A DNA stretch of 64,000 nucleotides from Nocardia higoensis NBRC 100133 (GCF_000308595.1 NZ_BAGA01000182.1:1-64000), one strand, 5' to 3'. Counted from the stretch's first letter, positions 41,860 to 50,570 are shown. A program made the numbers and translations. Notes: a model not told the origin generated them from the letters alone.

Positions 41860-43038
41860 TCAGCCGCGTGGTAGTCCCAGCACGCGTTCGGCGACGATGT
41901 TGCGCTGGATCTCCGATGTGCCGCCCGCGATGGTTCCGGCGAAACTGCGGGCGTAGCGCTCGAACCAGCCGCGCACGAAGTTGTCGTAGTTCAGCGGCTG
42001 CAGCGGGGCGGTGAGCGCGGGATGGATCAGCGCTTCCGCGCCCGCGGAGTCGAGTGCGTATTCGGCCCCGCGTTGCACCGCTTCGGAGCCGAGCAACTTG
42101 AGCACCGACAGACCGGCCACATCCTGTTCGCCGCGCGCCGCGTCCGCCAGCGCCGCGGAGCCGAGCAGCCGCAACGACAGGTTGTCCATCACCAGGCGCG
42201 CGTAGTTGTCGCGGTCGAGCGGGGTGACCGGGCGGAAGTCGGTGACCAGATCTTGTAACCGGTCGGCGAAGCTCAGCCACAGCAGCGTGCGCTCGTGTCC
42301 GAGCGAACCGTTGGCCACCTGCCAGCCGCCGTCGAGCGGACCGACGAGGTTGGCCGCGGGTACTCGCGCGTCCTCGAAGAAGACCTCGTTGAAGTCGAGG
42401 TCCGCCGGGTCGCACAGGGAGGCGAACGGCCTGCGGGTCACGCCCGGGGTGTCGGTCGGGATGAGCAGGACGCTGATGCCCTTGTGCTTGGGCGCGTCCG
42501 GATCGGTGCGCACGAAGGTGAGCAGCACGTCGGCGTCGTGGGCACCGGAAGTCCAGACCTTCTGGCCGTTCACCACGAAGTGGTCGCCGTCGAGCACGGC
42601 GCGGGTCCGCAGACCGGCCAGGTCGGAACCGGCGCCGGGCTCGCTCATTCCGAGCGCGGCGGTGATCTCGGCGCGCAGGATCCGCACCGCCCAGTCCCGC
42701 TTCTGCTCCTCCGTGCCGAACGACAGCAGCGAGGCCGCGATGATGCCGAGCCCCTGCGGATTGAAGCTGTGGTACATCCGCCGCCGCGACAATTCCTCGA
42801 GGTGGACGTACTGCTCCAAGATGGTGGCATTGCGCCCGCCGAACTCCGGTGGATTACCGGGCAGCAGCCAGCCGTAGTCGAATTGCGTGCGCTGCCACTG
42901 TCGCGCCCATTCCGGCACATCCGCACTGGAGACCGGTCGGTGCGCGAGCGCGGCGTCCTCGTCGGGTGCGTGCTCGGCGAGGAAGGCCACGAACTCGGCG
43001 CGGAATTCCTCGACCGCCGGGTCAAAAGTCAGTCGCAC
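41860..43038 (-). CDS. acyl-CoA dehydrogenase, large subunit of pair 2
   Basis: 392-residue dehydrogenase with LGMSEPGAGSDLAGLRTRA, FVVNGQKVWTSGAH and the C-terminal IAGGTSEIQRNIVAERVLG. The MCAD catalytic glutamate position lies in a Leu/Tyr/Asn-rich region (PLNYDNFVRGWFERY) with no aligned glutamate. It overlaps the 332-residue partner by 17 bases, and that partner carries the glutamate. The pair should form an alpha2-beta2 dehydrogenase. It lies behind operator site 2 through the partner gene. Confidence 0.92.
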   Translation of the reverse strand: MRLTFDPAVEEFRAEFVAFLAEHAPDEDAALAHRPVSSADVPEWARQWQRTQFDYGWLLPGNPPEFGGRNATILEQYVHLEELSRRRMYHSFNPQGLGIIAASLLSFGTEEQKRDWAVRILRAEITAALGMSEPGAGSDLAGLRTRAVLDGDHFVVNGQKVWTSGAHDADVLLTFVRTDPDAPKHKGISVLLIPTDTPGVTRRPFASLCDPADLDFNEVFFEDARVPAANLVGPLDGGWQVANGSLGHERTLLWLSFADRLQDLVTDFRPVTPLDRDNYARLVMDNLSLRLLGSAALADAARGEQDVAGLSVLKLLGSEAVQRGAEYALDSAGAEALIHPALTAPLQPLNYDNFVRGWFERYARSFAGTIAGGTSEIQRNIVAERVLGLPRG

Positions 43039-44020
43039 GGTACTCCTCGGCGATCAGGGCACGATGGTGTGCGGCACCACCGAGCAGCAGTTCGCCGGCC
43101 TTGGCCCGCTTGAGCGCGAACTGCAGGTCGTTCTCCCAGGTGAAGCTCATCGCGCCGAACAACTGCATGCCGTGCGCGAACACCAGCGATTGGCACTCCC
43201 CCGCAGCGGCTTTCGCCATCGAGGCGGCGATGCGGCGGCGCGGGTCGTCGGCGGCGATGGTCATGGCCGCGAAATACGCCAGCGCGCGCGCTCTTTCGAT
43301 GGCGACGTGCATATCGACGGCTTTGTGTTTGACGGCCTGGAAGCTTCCGATCGGCACCCCGAACTGCGTTCGTCCCCGCACGTGGCCGAGCACCAGCTCC
43401 AGGACCCGCGCGCACGCGCCCACCGTGGTCATCGCCAGACCCGCCAGCGCCACGTGACGCGCCTTCTCCGGATCGGCGTCGACCTTGGCGTCGTCGCGCA
43501 CCGGCACCGCCGCGAAGGTCACTTCGGCAAGGTGCAGCAGCGGGTCGAACACCTGCTCGCGCCGGATGATCGCCGACGCGGCGGGGACGACGAACACTCC
43601 CGACGCGGTCACCACCGCCAGCCAGTCGGCGCGATCACCGTCGAGCACGTGGCGCGCGGTACCGGTGAGCACCCAGCTGTTGCCGTCGTGATGCACCCCG
43701 ACACCCTCGTAGATCGCCGCCCCCGCGGCGCCGGCCGACTCGAATCCCGCTGCCAGCGGAGCGAACTGCGTCGCTGTCGCGAGAAAGGGCGTGGGATCGG
43801 TATGCCTGCCCAATTCCTCGAGCACGATCCCCAACTCCACCGCCGCGGCGGGATCGGTCAGCTCCCCCCATCCCTGCTCGGCGTAGACCCGCCACAACGC
43901 TTCGGTCGAGGCGCCCTTGTCCGCGACTTCTCGGATCAGTGCGGCCGGACAGTGCCGGGTGAGCACCTCGCGGACAGTGTGCTGCCACAGGCGCTGATCG
44001 GCGTCGAACTCCAAGAGCAT
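43022..44020 (-). CDS. acyl-CoA dehydrogenase, small subunit of pair 2
   Basis: 332-residue dehydrogenase subunit. The N-terminal domain is short, and the middle domain lacks the TEPGxGSD loop. RTQFGVPIGSFQAVKHKAVD and FGAMSFTWENDLQFALKRA are present, the latter with the glutamate aligned to the MCAD catalytic base. First gene of the minus-strand operon with pair 2 large subunit and hydratase. The start lies 40 bases from the GAGAATAGCATTCTC operator, and a TetR gene is divergent. Confidence 0.91.
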   Translation of the reverse strand: MLLEFDADQRLWQHTVREVLTRHCPAALIREVADKGASTEALWRVYAEQGWGELTDPAAAVELGIVLEELGRHTDPTPFLATATQFAPLAAGFESAGAAGAAIYEGVGVHHDGNSWVLTGTARHVLDGDRADWLAVVTASGVFVVPAASAIIRREQVFDPLLHLAEVTFAAVPVRDDAKVDADPEKARHVALAGLAMTTVGACARVLELVLGHVRGRTQFGVPIGSFQAVKHKAVDMHVAIERARALAYFAAMTIAADDPRRRIAASMAKAAAGECQSLVFAHGMQLFGAMSFTWENDLQFALKRAKAGELLLGGAAHHRALIAEEYRATDF

Positions 44021-44060
44021 CCGGACTCACCTCCTCGCCTGGTCCGCCACACGATCGTGC

Positions 44061-44075
44061 GAGAATAGCATTCTC
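44061..44075. promoter_or_regulatory. operator palindrome GAGAAT-N3-ATTCTC (site 2)
   Basis: GAGAATAGCATTCTC, extended to a perfect 8+3+8 repeat with GC at both ends (44059-44077). It lies between the dehydrogenase pair 2 operon and the divergent TetR gene, the usual place for a TetR autoregulatory operator. Confidence 0.85.
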
Positions 44076-44195
44076 GCCTGAAGAAAGTGAAGCATTCGCA
44101 ATAGGGAAGCCTAGTGCTCAGAACGACCGAAAACGAACGTTCCTCCGGTACAGTGCGTTCATGTTCTCTTCCGCCGACCCAGGAGTGAGGCACCC

Positions 44196-44852
44196 GTGAG
44201 CAGCCCCGGCGAAGAGCCCGCATGGAAGCAGCGCGCCGTCGAGCGCTCGCTGCGAACCGCGAAGTTGCGAGCCGAAGAGCGCGTGCAACGGTTCCTCGAC
44301 GCCGCCCAGGCGATCATCGCGGAGAAGGGCACCACCGACTTCACCGTGCAGGAGGTGGTGGACCGGTCGCGCCAGTCGCTGCGCAGCTTCTATCTGCAGT
44401 TCGACGGCAAACACGAACTGCTGCTCGCCCTGTTCGAGGACACCCTGGCCCGCACGTCCGAACAGTTGCGGGCCGCCACCGAGGGCAGGACCGATCCGCT
44501 GCACAAGCTCCAGGTCGTCGTGGAACTACTCTTCGAGCTGTGCCGACCGGATCCGGCGGCCCAGCGCCCGCTGTTCACCGAGTTCGCCCCCCGATTGCTG
44601 GTCTCCCATCCCGCACAGGTGAAGCTCGGCCACGCGCCGATGCTGGCGCTTTTCACCGAACTCATGGACGAGGCCGCCGCGGCCGGGCAGTTGCGCAAAG
44701 GCGTGAACACCCGCCGGATGGCCGCGATGGTCATGCAGACGGTCATGTTCACCGCTCAGTCCAACGGCAATCCCGACGAAGAGACCCAGAATCCCATCAC
44801 CGCCACCGAGGTCTGGAACTTCTGCGCGCACGGGTTCACACCGGATCGGTAA
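44196..44852 (+). CDS. TetR-family transcriptional regulator
   Basis: 218-residue regulator. The N-terminal helix-turn-helix spans about residues 27-75 (RFLDAAQAIIAEKGTTDFTV, QEVVDRSRQSLRSFYLQFDG, KHELLLALFEDTL). The C-terminal helical domain would bind the effector, probably an acyl-CoA (LLFELCRPDPAAQRPLFTEF). GTG 44196 with AGGAG upstream is the start. It is divergent from dehydrogenase pair 2 across operator site 2 and followed by tesB. It is the only TetR gene in the window and so the best candidate for the protein that reads GAGAAT-N3-ATTCTC throughout. Confidence 0.92.
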   Translation: MSSPGEEPAWKQRAVERSLRTAKLRAEERVQRFLDAAQAIIAEKGTTDFTVQEVVDRSRQSLRSFYLQFDGKHELLLALFEDTLARTSEQLRAATEGRTDPLHKLQVVVELLFELCRPDPAAQRPLFTEFAPRLLVSHPAQVKLGHAPMLALFTELMDEAAAAGQLRKGVNTRRMAAMVMQTVMFTAQSNGNPDEETQNPITATEVWNFCAHGFTPDR

Positions 44853-44856
44853 TAGC

Positions 44857-44874
44857 ATTCTCGTGTGCGAGAAT
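44857..44874. promoter_or_regulatory. variant operator, half-sites in reversed order, before tesB
   Basis: ATTCTC (44857-44862) and GAGAAT (44869-44874) are separated by GTGTGC; the whole is a perfect inverted repeat with the halves pointing the other way. It may represent two overlapping degenerate operators. It lies 18 bases before the tesB ATG. Confidence 0.55.
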
Positions 44875-44892
44875 ATGACCTACACTCGGATC

Positions 44893-45714
44893 ATGTCCGA
44901 CCTGTGGAGTGATCTCGTCGAGTGCCTCGACATCACGCGAATCGCCTCCCCCGACAAGTCCGGCGACGACGTCGAGACAGTGTTCGAGGGACGCAATCAA
45001 CAACTCACCTATCACCGCGTGTTCGGCGGCCAGATCCTCGGCCAGTTCGTCCGCGCGGCGTCGGCGAGCTTTCCCGACAAGCAGGTGAAGTCGCTGCACG
45101 CGCTCTTCCCGCGTGAAGGTCGCTCCGACGAGCCGATCCGCTACCGAGTGCGCCGCCACCACGCCGGCCGCACCTTCGCCTCGGCCGCCATCGTCGCCGA
45201 GCAGGCCTCCGGCGTGATCGCCACCGCGTCCATCTCTCTGCACGCCCCCGAGGACGGGCCGCAGCGCCAGACCACCGAGCCGGTGCCCACCCTGCCCGGG
45301 GCCGAGCACAAGGCCGACTGGGACCTGCTGCCGTGGGAGATCCGCGCCACCCGCGAGATCGACGAGAAAGGCAGCAGTGCACCGGAATTCGAGTTCTGGA
45401 TGCGCACCCCCACCGTCGTCCCGGCACTCGCACAGGCCCTCGCGTCCTACGCCACCGACCTCACCCTCATCGGCACCGCACTGCTTCCCCAGGAGGGCTT
45501 CTCCCAGAGCGGCAACGGCACCGCCTTCCTCTCCGCGGTCACCTCGCACACGCTGTGGTTCCACCGCGAATTCCGCACCGACGACTGGCTGCTGCTGCGT
45601 CAGCACAGCCCGATTCTCGCTCACGGGCGCAGTTTCGGGCGCGGCGATATCCTCACCGAAGCCGGCGACCTCGTCGCGTCCTACGCCCAGGAGGCGCTGG
45701 TCCGCCTGCCGTGA
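44893..45714 (+). CDS. tesB: acyl-CoA thioesterase II (TesB family)
   Basis: 273-residue double-hotdog thioesterase. HRVFGGQILGQFVRAA, the charged SLHALFPREGRSDEPIRYRV, ISLHAPED and the C-terminal GRSFGRGDILTEAGDLVASY are typical. The start is set at ATG 44893 (SDLWSDLVECLDI), because the earlier in-frame ATGs lie in the operator. No strong ribosome-binding site is seen, so translation may be leaderless or weak. It would release CoA from dead-end or toxic acyl-CoAs during growth on the substrate. The variant operator before it links it to the regulon. Confidence 0.9.
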   Translation: MSDLWSDLVECLDITRIASPDKSGDDVETVFEGRNQQLTYHRVFGGQILGQFVRAASASFPDKQVKSLHALFPREGRSDEPIRYRVRRHHAGRTFASAAIVAEQASGVIATASISLHAPEDGPQRQTTEPVPTLPGAEHKADWDLLPWEIRATREIDEKGSSAPEFEFWMRTPTVVPALAQALASYATDLTLIGTALLPQEGFSQSGNGTAFLSAVTSHTLWFHREFRTDDWLLLRQHSPILAHGRSFGRGDILTEAGDLVASYAQEALVRLP

Positions 45715-45773
45715 CCTGCGGGGTCGTCAAGGGGAAATCTGGCGGTACCGAGCGTCTCGAAACGGCTCGCGCC

Positions 45774-46205
45774 TCAGCTACCGCGAGGTTCGGCCGGACC
45801 GCCCAGTGCCCAGCTCCGATCCTTGGTGATCTGGCGGCTCATCGCCCGCGCCATGCGCGACGCCTGGAGTACCGCGCGGGCGGCGAACGGTCCGGCATAT
45901 CGCTCGTCGACGACCTCGGTCCACAGGGCCAGCCAGCGCTGGAAGTGCGCGACGGTGAGCGGATGCCGCTGGTGCAGGCGGGTGTGGACGGCGAGCGCGC
46001 TGCCACGGTAGGTCTTGGTGCCGAACAACACCGTTTCCCAGAAATCGCACATCACCGGCAGGTGGGACTCCAGTCCCTTCTCGCGAAGCTCGGTGAACGG
46101 CTCGACCAGTTCTTCATCGATCAGCGCCCGGGAGTAGAAAGCGCGCAACAGTGCTTCGATGTCGGCGCGGGTGGTGAGATCGCCGCGCTCCGCCTGCACT
46201 GTCAT
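45774..46205 (-). CDS. group III truncated hemoglobin-like protein
   Basis: 143-residue globin of the short 2-on-2 type. DIEALLRAFYSRALIDEEL, the helix with CDFWETVLFGTKTYRG, and HPLTVAHFQRWLALWTE, whose HF-RW histidine is the expected proximal heme ligand. GAGGAG lies just before the ATG. Group III globins bind oxygen or nitric oxide; here a role in oxygen supply to oxygenases or in NO detoxification is possible. A perfect ACTACC-GAT-GGTAGT palindrome lies 61 bases upstream. It converges with tesB. Confidence 0.88.
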   Translation of the reverse strand: MTVQAERGDLTTRADIEALLRAFYSRALIDEELVEPFTELREKGLESHLPVMCDFWETVLFGTKTYRGSALAVHTRLHQRHPLTVAHFQRWLALWTEVVDERYAGPFAARAVLQASRMARAMSRQITKDRSWALGGPAEPRGS

Positions 46206-46266
46206 GAGCTCCTCCTCGACCCGCCGAGTGCGTGGCCCAGGGTCACGGTGCCGGCGCGGTGGACCT

Positions 46267-46281
46267 ACTACCGATGGTAGT
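46267..46281. promoter_or_regulatory. palindrome ACTACC-N3-GGTAGT upstream of the globin gene
   Basis: ACTACCGATGGTAGT is a perfect 6+3+6 repeat, 61 bases before the globin ATG. The spacing matches a two-fold-symmetric repressor site, but no copy is seen elsewhere in the window. Confidence 0.4.
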
Positions 46282-46304
46282 CCGAGACCACTTCGACACC
46301 ACGC

Positions 46305-47237
46305 TCACCTGCTCGGCGGCGGGTTGGTTGCCGTATCGAGACTACGGTGAGCCGGTGTCGACAGCAGCGTGTCGGCAGCGGAATAGGCATCCAGGGCCCC
46401 GGCGCCGACCGCATCGGCCAGACGGTCGAGGGCGCTGTGCCCGCGCAGCCGGCTCTGGGCGAGCGAGAGGATCTGGACGCGGGCGCGGGCCGTGCGCCGA
46501 TCGCGGGTCTCGGCGCGGCGGTGGGCATCGATGGCGGTGATCAGCTCGGGGATGCCGACGCCCCGGTCGGCGATCAGGGTGAGGATCGGGACGGACGCTT
46601 CCGCGCGCAGGTCGCGGACCGTCTGCTGGGCGCCGTCGCGGTCGGCCTTGTTGACCACGAGGATGTCGGCGACCTCGAGCAGACCGGCCTTGGCTGCCTG
46701 AACGGCGTCTCCCGCACCGGGATTCAGGACGACCAGCGTGGGATCGGCGACGGCCGCGATCTCGATCTCGGATTGGCCGACGCCGACGGTCTCGAGCAGC
46801 ACCACCTCGTAGCCCACCGCGGCGAGCAGATCGAGGGCCGCGGGCACCGCTTCGGAAAGTCCACCGAGGTGACCGCGGGCGGCCAGAGAACGGATGAAGA
46901 CGCCCGGATCGTCGATGTGCCGATCCATCCTGATGCGGTCCCCCAGCAGGGCGCCCCCACTGTAGGGCGAGGACGGGTCAACGGCCAGCACGGCCACGCG
47001 CAGAGCCTGTTCCCGGTATGCGCTCACCAATGCCGAGATGGTGGTCGACTTTCCCGCTCCCGGTGGTCCCGTGACGCCGATGACCAGCGCCGAGGCGGAC
47101 TCGCCGCGCAGCGCGGCGCGCACCGACGCCCTGGCCGGGCCTTCGACCCCGGTGAGTAGCCGCCCCAGCGCACGCGGCGATCCCGCCCTGGCCCGCGCAA
47201 GCAGATCAGCGACTCCGTCGCCGTCCGGCTCGCTCAC
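46305..47237 (-). CDS. meaB: MeaB/ArgK-type GTPase, chaperone of B12 mutase
   Basis: 310-residue G3E P-loop GTPase. Walker A is GPPGAGKST, then AVDPSSPYSGGALLGDR, the ETVGVGQSE switch region, and NKAD for guanine recognition. MeaB proteins load and protect adenosylcobalamin in methylmalonyl-CoA-type mutases. The GTG at 47237 overlaps the thiolase stop (GTGA); the longer frame is a shadow. Its mutase partner is probably the split enzyme at 57588-59563, 10 kb away, in the same catabolic region. Confidence 0.93.
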   Translation of the reverse strand: MSEPDGDGVADLLARARAGSPRALGRLLTGVEGPARASVRAALRGESASALVIGVTGPPGAGKSTTISALVSAYREQALRVAVLAVDPSSPYSGGALLGDRIRMDRHIDDPGVFIRSLAARGHLGGLSEAVPAALDLLAAVGYEVVLLETVGVGQSEIEIAAVADPTLVVLNPGAGDAVQAAKAGLLEVADILVVNKADRDGAQQTVRDLRAEASVPILTLIADRGVGIPELITAIDAHRRAETRDRRTARARVQILSLAQSRLRGHSALDRLADAVGAGALDAYSAADTLLSTPAHRSLDTATNPPPSR

Positions 47238-48379
47238 GGCGCGGGGACCTCGATGACCGTGGCCGACCCCATGCCACCGCCCGCGCACAGCGCCGCGACA
47301 CCCAAACCGCCGCCGCGACGGCGCAATTCGTGCACCAGGGTGACGATCATGCGGGCGCCGGTGGCCGCGACGGGATGGCCCAGCGAGCACCCGCTGCCGC
47401 TGACATTGACCCGATCGGCGTCGAGGTCGAGCGCCGCGACGGTCGCCAGCGGGACCGACGCGAACGCCTCGTTGATCTCGATCAGCGAGACATCCGAGAG
47501 CGAGACCCCCGCTCTCCGAACGGCTTTGGCGATGGCCTCGATCGGGGCCAGGCCGGTGTCGTGCGGATCGACGCCGACACTGGCCCAGCCGCGAATGACG
47601 CCGAGGGCGGGCAACCCGAGGCGGTCACTGGCGATAGCCAGTGCCGCCGCGCCGTCGTTGGCGCCGGAGGCATTGCCCGCGGTGATGGAAAAGCCTTCGA
47701 TCTCGGGGTGCAGCACCTTCAGCGAGGCCAGTCGCTCGAGGCTGGTGTCGCGCCGGGGATGCTCATCGGTGTCGAACAGGCCGTGCCGGGTCCGGATCGG
47801 GACGATCTCTTCCTTGAAGCGCCCCTCGTCGATGGCGGCGATCGCATTGCGATGCGAGCGAAGCGCCCAGGCGTCCATCTCCTCGCGGGAGATGCCCGCC
47901 TTGACCGCGGCGTTCCAGCCGACAGTGATCGACATGTCCATGGCGGGCGCGTCCGGGCGGTCCGGGTGGCTCGGCGAGACCCACGGGTCGGCCCACGTGT
48001 CCTCACCGGTCTTGAAACGAGCGCGAGGCGCGGTCGAATCGGAGTTCACGCCACCGGCGATGACGAGTTCGTCCATACCGGCGCGGATCGAGGCAGCCGC
48101 GGTCTGCACGGCCGACATCCCCGCCGCGCAGTGCCGGTTCTGCGCCAGCCCGGGCACGGTGGTCAGTCCCGCGGTGATCGCACCGTGGCGGGCGAGCACG
48201 CCGCCGCCGTAGCGGCCTTCGCCCAGCACCACATCGTCGATCAGGTCCGGATCGAGCCCATCGGCGGCGGCTCCCACGATATGACGGGCCAGTTCGAAAG
48301 CGTCGGTATCGCGCAGCGTTCCTTTCCTGGCGGTTCCGATCGGGGTCCGCGTCGCGGACACGATGACGGCCTCAGGCAT
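47234..48379 (-). CDS. thiolase (acetyl-CoA acyltransferase)
   Basis: 381-residue thiolase. The nucleophile is C84 in NRHCAAGMSA, with the NEAFASVPLA motif, GCSLGHPVAATG and the C-terminal LCAGGGMGSA. The ATG at 48379 lies 22 bases from operator site 3, divergent from the SDR gene. It is coupled to meaB by a GTGA overlap. It would carry out the thiolytic cut of the regulon's beta-oxidation. Confidence 0.93.
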   Translation of the reverse strand: MPEAVIVSATRTPIGTARKGTLRDTDAFELARHIVGAAADGLDPDLIDDVVLGEGRYGGGVLARHGAITAGLTTVPGLAQNRHCAAGMSAVQTAAASIRAGMDELVIAGGVNSDSTAPRARFKTGEDTWADPWVSPSHPDRPDAPAMDMSITVGWNAAVKAGISREEMDAWALRSHRNAIAAIDEGRFKEEIVPIRTRHGLFDTDEHPRRDTSLERLASLKVLHPEIEGFSITAGNASGANDGAAALAIASDRLGLPALGVIRGWASVGVDPHDTGLAPIEAIAKAVRRAGVSLSDVSLIEINEAFASVPLATVAALDLDADRVNVSGSGCSLGHPVAATGARMIVTLVHELRRRGGGLGVAALCAGGGMGSATVIEVPAP

Positions 48380-48400
48380 GGTGACACTCCAATCACGTAT

Positions 48401-48415
48401 GAGAATATGATTCTC
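48401..48415. promoter_or_regulatory. operator palindrome GAGAAT-N3-ATTCTC (site 3)
   Basis: GAGAATATGATTCTC in the 75-base gap between the divergent thiolase and SDR genes. The repeat halves are perfect. One site can control both promoters. Confidence 0.85.
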
Positions 48416-48454
48416 TCAACACGAGAGTTCAGTTTCAAGAGAGAGGGTCGCGAC

Positions 48455-49219
48455 ATGCAGATCAGTGGAAGTTCAGCCCTGGTGGTCGGCGGCACGGGGG
48501 GCCTCGGCGAAGCCACCACGCGCAGGCTGGTCGCCGCGGGCGCGAAGGTCGTGGTCGCGGATGTGGCCGACGAGAAGGGCCGCGAGTTGGAGAAAGAACT
48601 CGGCATCCGCTACGTGCACACCGACGCCACCGACGAGAACTCGGTGAACGCCGCCATCGCCGAAGCACGAGTTCTCGGCCCGCTGCGCATCTCGGTCGAT
48701 ACCCACGGCGGCCCCGCCCAGGGCGGCAGGCTGGTCGGCAAGGACGGAAAACCGCTGGCGCTGGCGGGTTTCCGGACGACCATCGAGTACTACCTCACCG
48801 CGGTCTTCAACGTCCTGCGCCTGTCGGCGGCCGCCATCGCCGAATCCGAGCCGCTCGAGGAAGGCGGCCGCGGAGTCATCGTCAACACCGCGTCCATCGC
48901 CGCCTTCGAAGGCCAGATCGGCCAGCTGCCCTACGCGGCGGCCAAGGGCGGCGTGGTCGGCATGACCCTGGTCGCCGCCCGCGACCTGTCGCCTCTGGGC
49001 ATCCGCGTGGTCACCATCGCGCCCGGCACCGTGAACACCCCCGCCTACGGCAAGGCCGCCGATCAGCTCGAGCAGTACTGGGGACCACAGGTGCCCTTCC
49101 CCAAGCGCATGGGCCGGTCCACCGAATACGCCCAGCTCGCCCAGTCGATCATCGAGAACGACTACCTCAACGGCGAGGTGATCCGCCTCGACGGCGCGCT
49201 GCGCTTCGGCCCGAAATAG
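48455..49219 (+). CDS. short-chain dehydrogenase, 3-hydroxyacyl-CoA dehydrogenase type
   Basis: 254-residue SDR: VVGGTGGLGEATTRRLVAAG, VVVADVADEKG (aspartate favours NAD), the serine in NTASIAAFEG and the pair YAAAK. The internal segment EGGRGVIVNTASIAAFEGQI and the end FPKRMGRSTEYAQLAQSIIE are like type-2 (HSD10-like) 3-hydroxyacyl-CoA dehydrogenases. GAGAGGG lies before the ATG at 48455. It is divergent from the thiolase across operator site 3, and together they would perform the last two beta-oxidation steps. Confidence 0.92.
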   Translation: MQISGSSALVVGGTGGLGEATTRRLVAAGAKVVVADVADEKGRELEKELGIRYVHTDATDENSVNAAIAEARVLGPLRISVDTHGGPAQGGRLVGKDGKPLALAGFRTTIEYYLTAVFNVLRLSAAAIAESEPLEEGGRGVIVNTASIAAFEGQIGQLPYAAAKGGVVGMTLVAARDLSPLGIRVVTIAPGTVNTPAYGKAADQLEQYWGPQVPFPKRMGRSTEYAQLAQSIIENDYLNGEVIRLDGALRFGPK

Positions 49220-49240
49220 ACTGCGCCCCAATGGCGGTGC

Positions 49241-49558
49241 GTGGAGAATCGCGAGACGGCAGATCGAGAGCCCGAGCCGGTACACATCGACGGCTGGACC
49301 TCCTTCCCGCAGCTTCCGCTGCAGCACGCCGGCGATCCTCCGCCACCGCCGAAGAAGCGGACCGGCCTCATCGCCGGTGCGATCGCGGCCGGCGTCGCGC
49401 TGGCCGTCGCGGTCACCGTTTCGGCGACCGCCCTGGTACGCCTGGCCGACAGTGGGACGCGAGAGTCCGACGCGGCGCAGATCGAGGCGACCCTGCGTCA
49501 GTTCCTGCAGATGACCAGTTCGGAGGGCCGCTGGAAATCATGCGACGTCGACGGCTGA
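49241..49558 (+). CDS. small single-pass membrane protein, possibly truncated
   Basis: 105-residue frame from GTG at 49241. A Pro-rich N-terminus (HAGDPPPPPKKRTG) is followed by a membrane helix (about residues 42-67, GLIAGAIAAGVALAVAVTV) and a short extracytoplasmic part (DAAQIEATLRQFLQMTSSEG). The outer domain stops just where SnoaL-like or DUF4878-type domains of similar Nocardia proteins would start, so the gene may have lost its 3' end. No good ribosome-binding site. The next 215 bases to the hydratase hold only an 11-base inverted repeat (49690-49735). Confidence 0.4.
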   Translation: MENRETADREPEPVHIDGWTSFPQLPLQHAGDPPPPPKKRTGLIAGAIAAGVALAVAVTVSATALVRLADSGTRESDAAQIEATLRQFLQMTSSEGRWKSCDVDG

Positions 49559-49689
49559 GCATGGCGCATCGCCGAAGTCGCACGGAATCGTCATGCACGA
49601 TGCCGTCCAGGCCGCGCCCACTTGCGCGGCCGGCCGGCGCCTGCCGACACAGCGGGCACTGCCCCGGACAGATCTATCACGCAGACGCC

Positions 49690-49735
49690 GAGACGATCGC
49701 TCCATCCAGAGGGGATATACATGTGCGATCGTCTC
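49690..49735. repeat. 11-bp inverted repeat with 24-base loop
   Basis: GAGACGATCGC (49690-49700) and its exact complement (49725-49735) flank 24 bases. It lies 39 bases beyond the stop of the minus-strand hydratase gene, so it may act as its terminator. It could also be a binding site. Confidence 0.4.
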
Positions 49736-49773
49736 GCCCGCAAGAGATTGGTCCAGCTCGGCAGGGCTGCGGC

Positions 49774-50541
49774 TCATTCACGCTTCGCCGTGAGCCGGGC
49801 TATGGTCGCCTGGAAATCGGCGGTCCGGAACGACAGATCCTCCGCGGTGTTGGCGTAGTCCAGGGTGGCGAGCACCGCCCGTTCGAGGTGCAGGTTCAGC
49901 AGACGTTTGGTGCTCTCCACGGCCTGGCGGGGCAACTCCGCCACCCGTTTGGCGCAGGCCAGCGCCTCCGCGAGGGGATCGGCGACGATGTGGTTGACCA
50001 AGCCCATCTCGCGGGCACGTTCGGCGGTGATCTTCGCGCCGGTGAGGGCGTATTCCTTGGCCAGCATGAGACTGGTGTGCAGAGGCCAGGTCAAGGGGCC
50101 GCCGTCGGCGGCGACCAGACCGACCTGGACATGCGGATCCTTGAGGTAGGCGCTCTCGGCGATGTAGGCGATGTCGCTGAGAGCGACCAGGCTGCAACCC
50201 AATCCGACGGCCGGGCCGTTCACCGCCGCGACCACCGGAATCCGCAGGCGGGCCATACCGAGCACGATGGCACGACCGTGGGCGATGGTCTTGGCGCGCA
50301 GCTCCGCGTCGCCTGCCAGTTCGGCGAGATAGGCGAAGTCGCCGCCCGCGCTGAATGCCTTGCCCGCCCCGGTGAGCACCGCCGCGCGCACCTCACGGTC
50401 CTCTTCGAGGCGCGGCCAGAGCTGGGCCAGCGCGGTGTGCAGCTCGTCGTTCACCGCATTGAGGGCGTCGGGTCGGTTGAGGGTGATGATGCGGATGGGG
50501 CCGTCGGCGCGGACGTCGATGACATCGGGAAGGTCGTACAT
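49774..50541 (-). CDS. enoyl-CoA hydratase/isomerase family protein
   Basis: 255-residue crotonase-fold protein: ITLNRPDALNAVNDELHTAL, the oxyanion-hole segment KAFSAGGDFAYLAE, and GPAVGLGCSLVALSDIAYI. ATG 50541 is chosen because AGGAG lies eight bases upstream; a TTG eleven codons earlier overlaps the dehydrogenase stop. LKDPHVQVGLVAADGG replaces the usual catalytic PE pair with an alanine-aspartate, so the precise reaction is unsure. It is the last gene of the ligase-dehydrogenase operon controlled by operator site 4. Confidence 0.9.
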   Translation of the reverse strand: MYDLPDVIDVRADGPIRIITLNRPDALNAVNDELHTALAQLWPRLEEDREVRAAVLTGAGKAFSAGGDFAYLAELAGDAELRAKTIAHGRAIVLGMARLRIPVVAAVNGPAVGLGCSLVALSDIAYIAESAYLKDPHVQVGLVAADGGPLTWPLHTSLMLAKEYALTGAKITAERAREMGLVNHIVADPLAEALACAKRVAELPRQAVESTKRLLNLHLERAVLATLDYANTAEDLSFRTADFQATIARLTAKRE

Positions 50542-50570
50542 GGCGGGGCTCCTGACTGGCGGAACTCGGG

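Noticed and set aside
49721..49858. Short ORF MCDRLARKR... with GAGGGGATA before its ATG
   Set aside because: It lies over an inverted repeat and antisense to the hydratase 3' end, and has no similarity to a known family.
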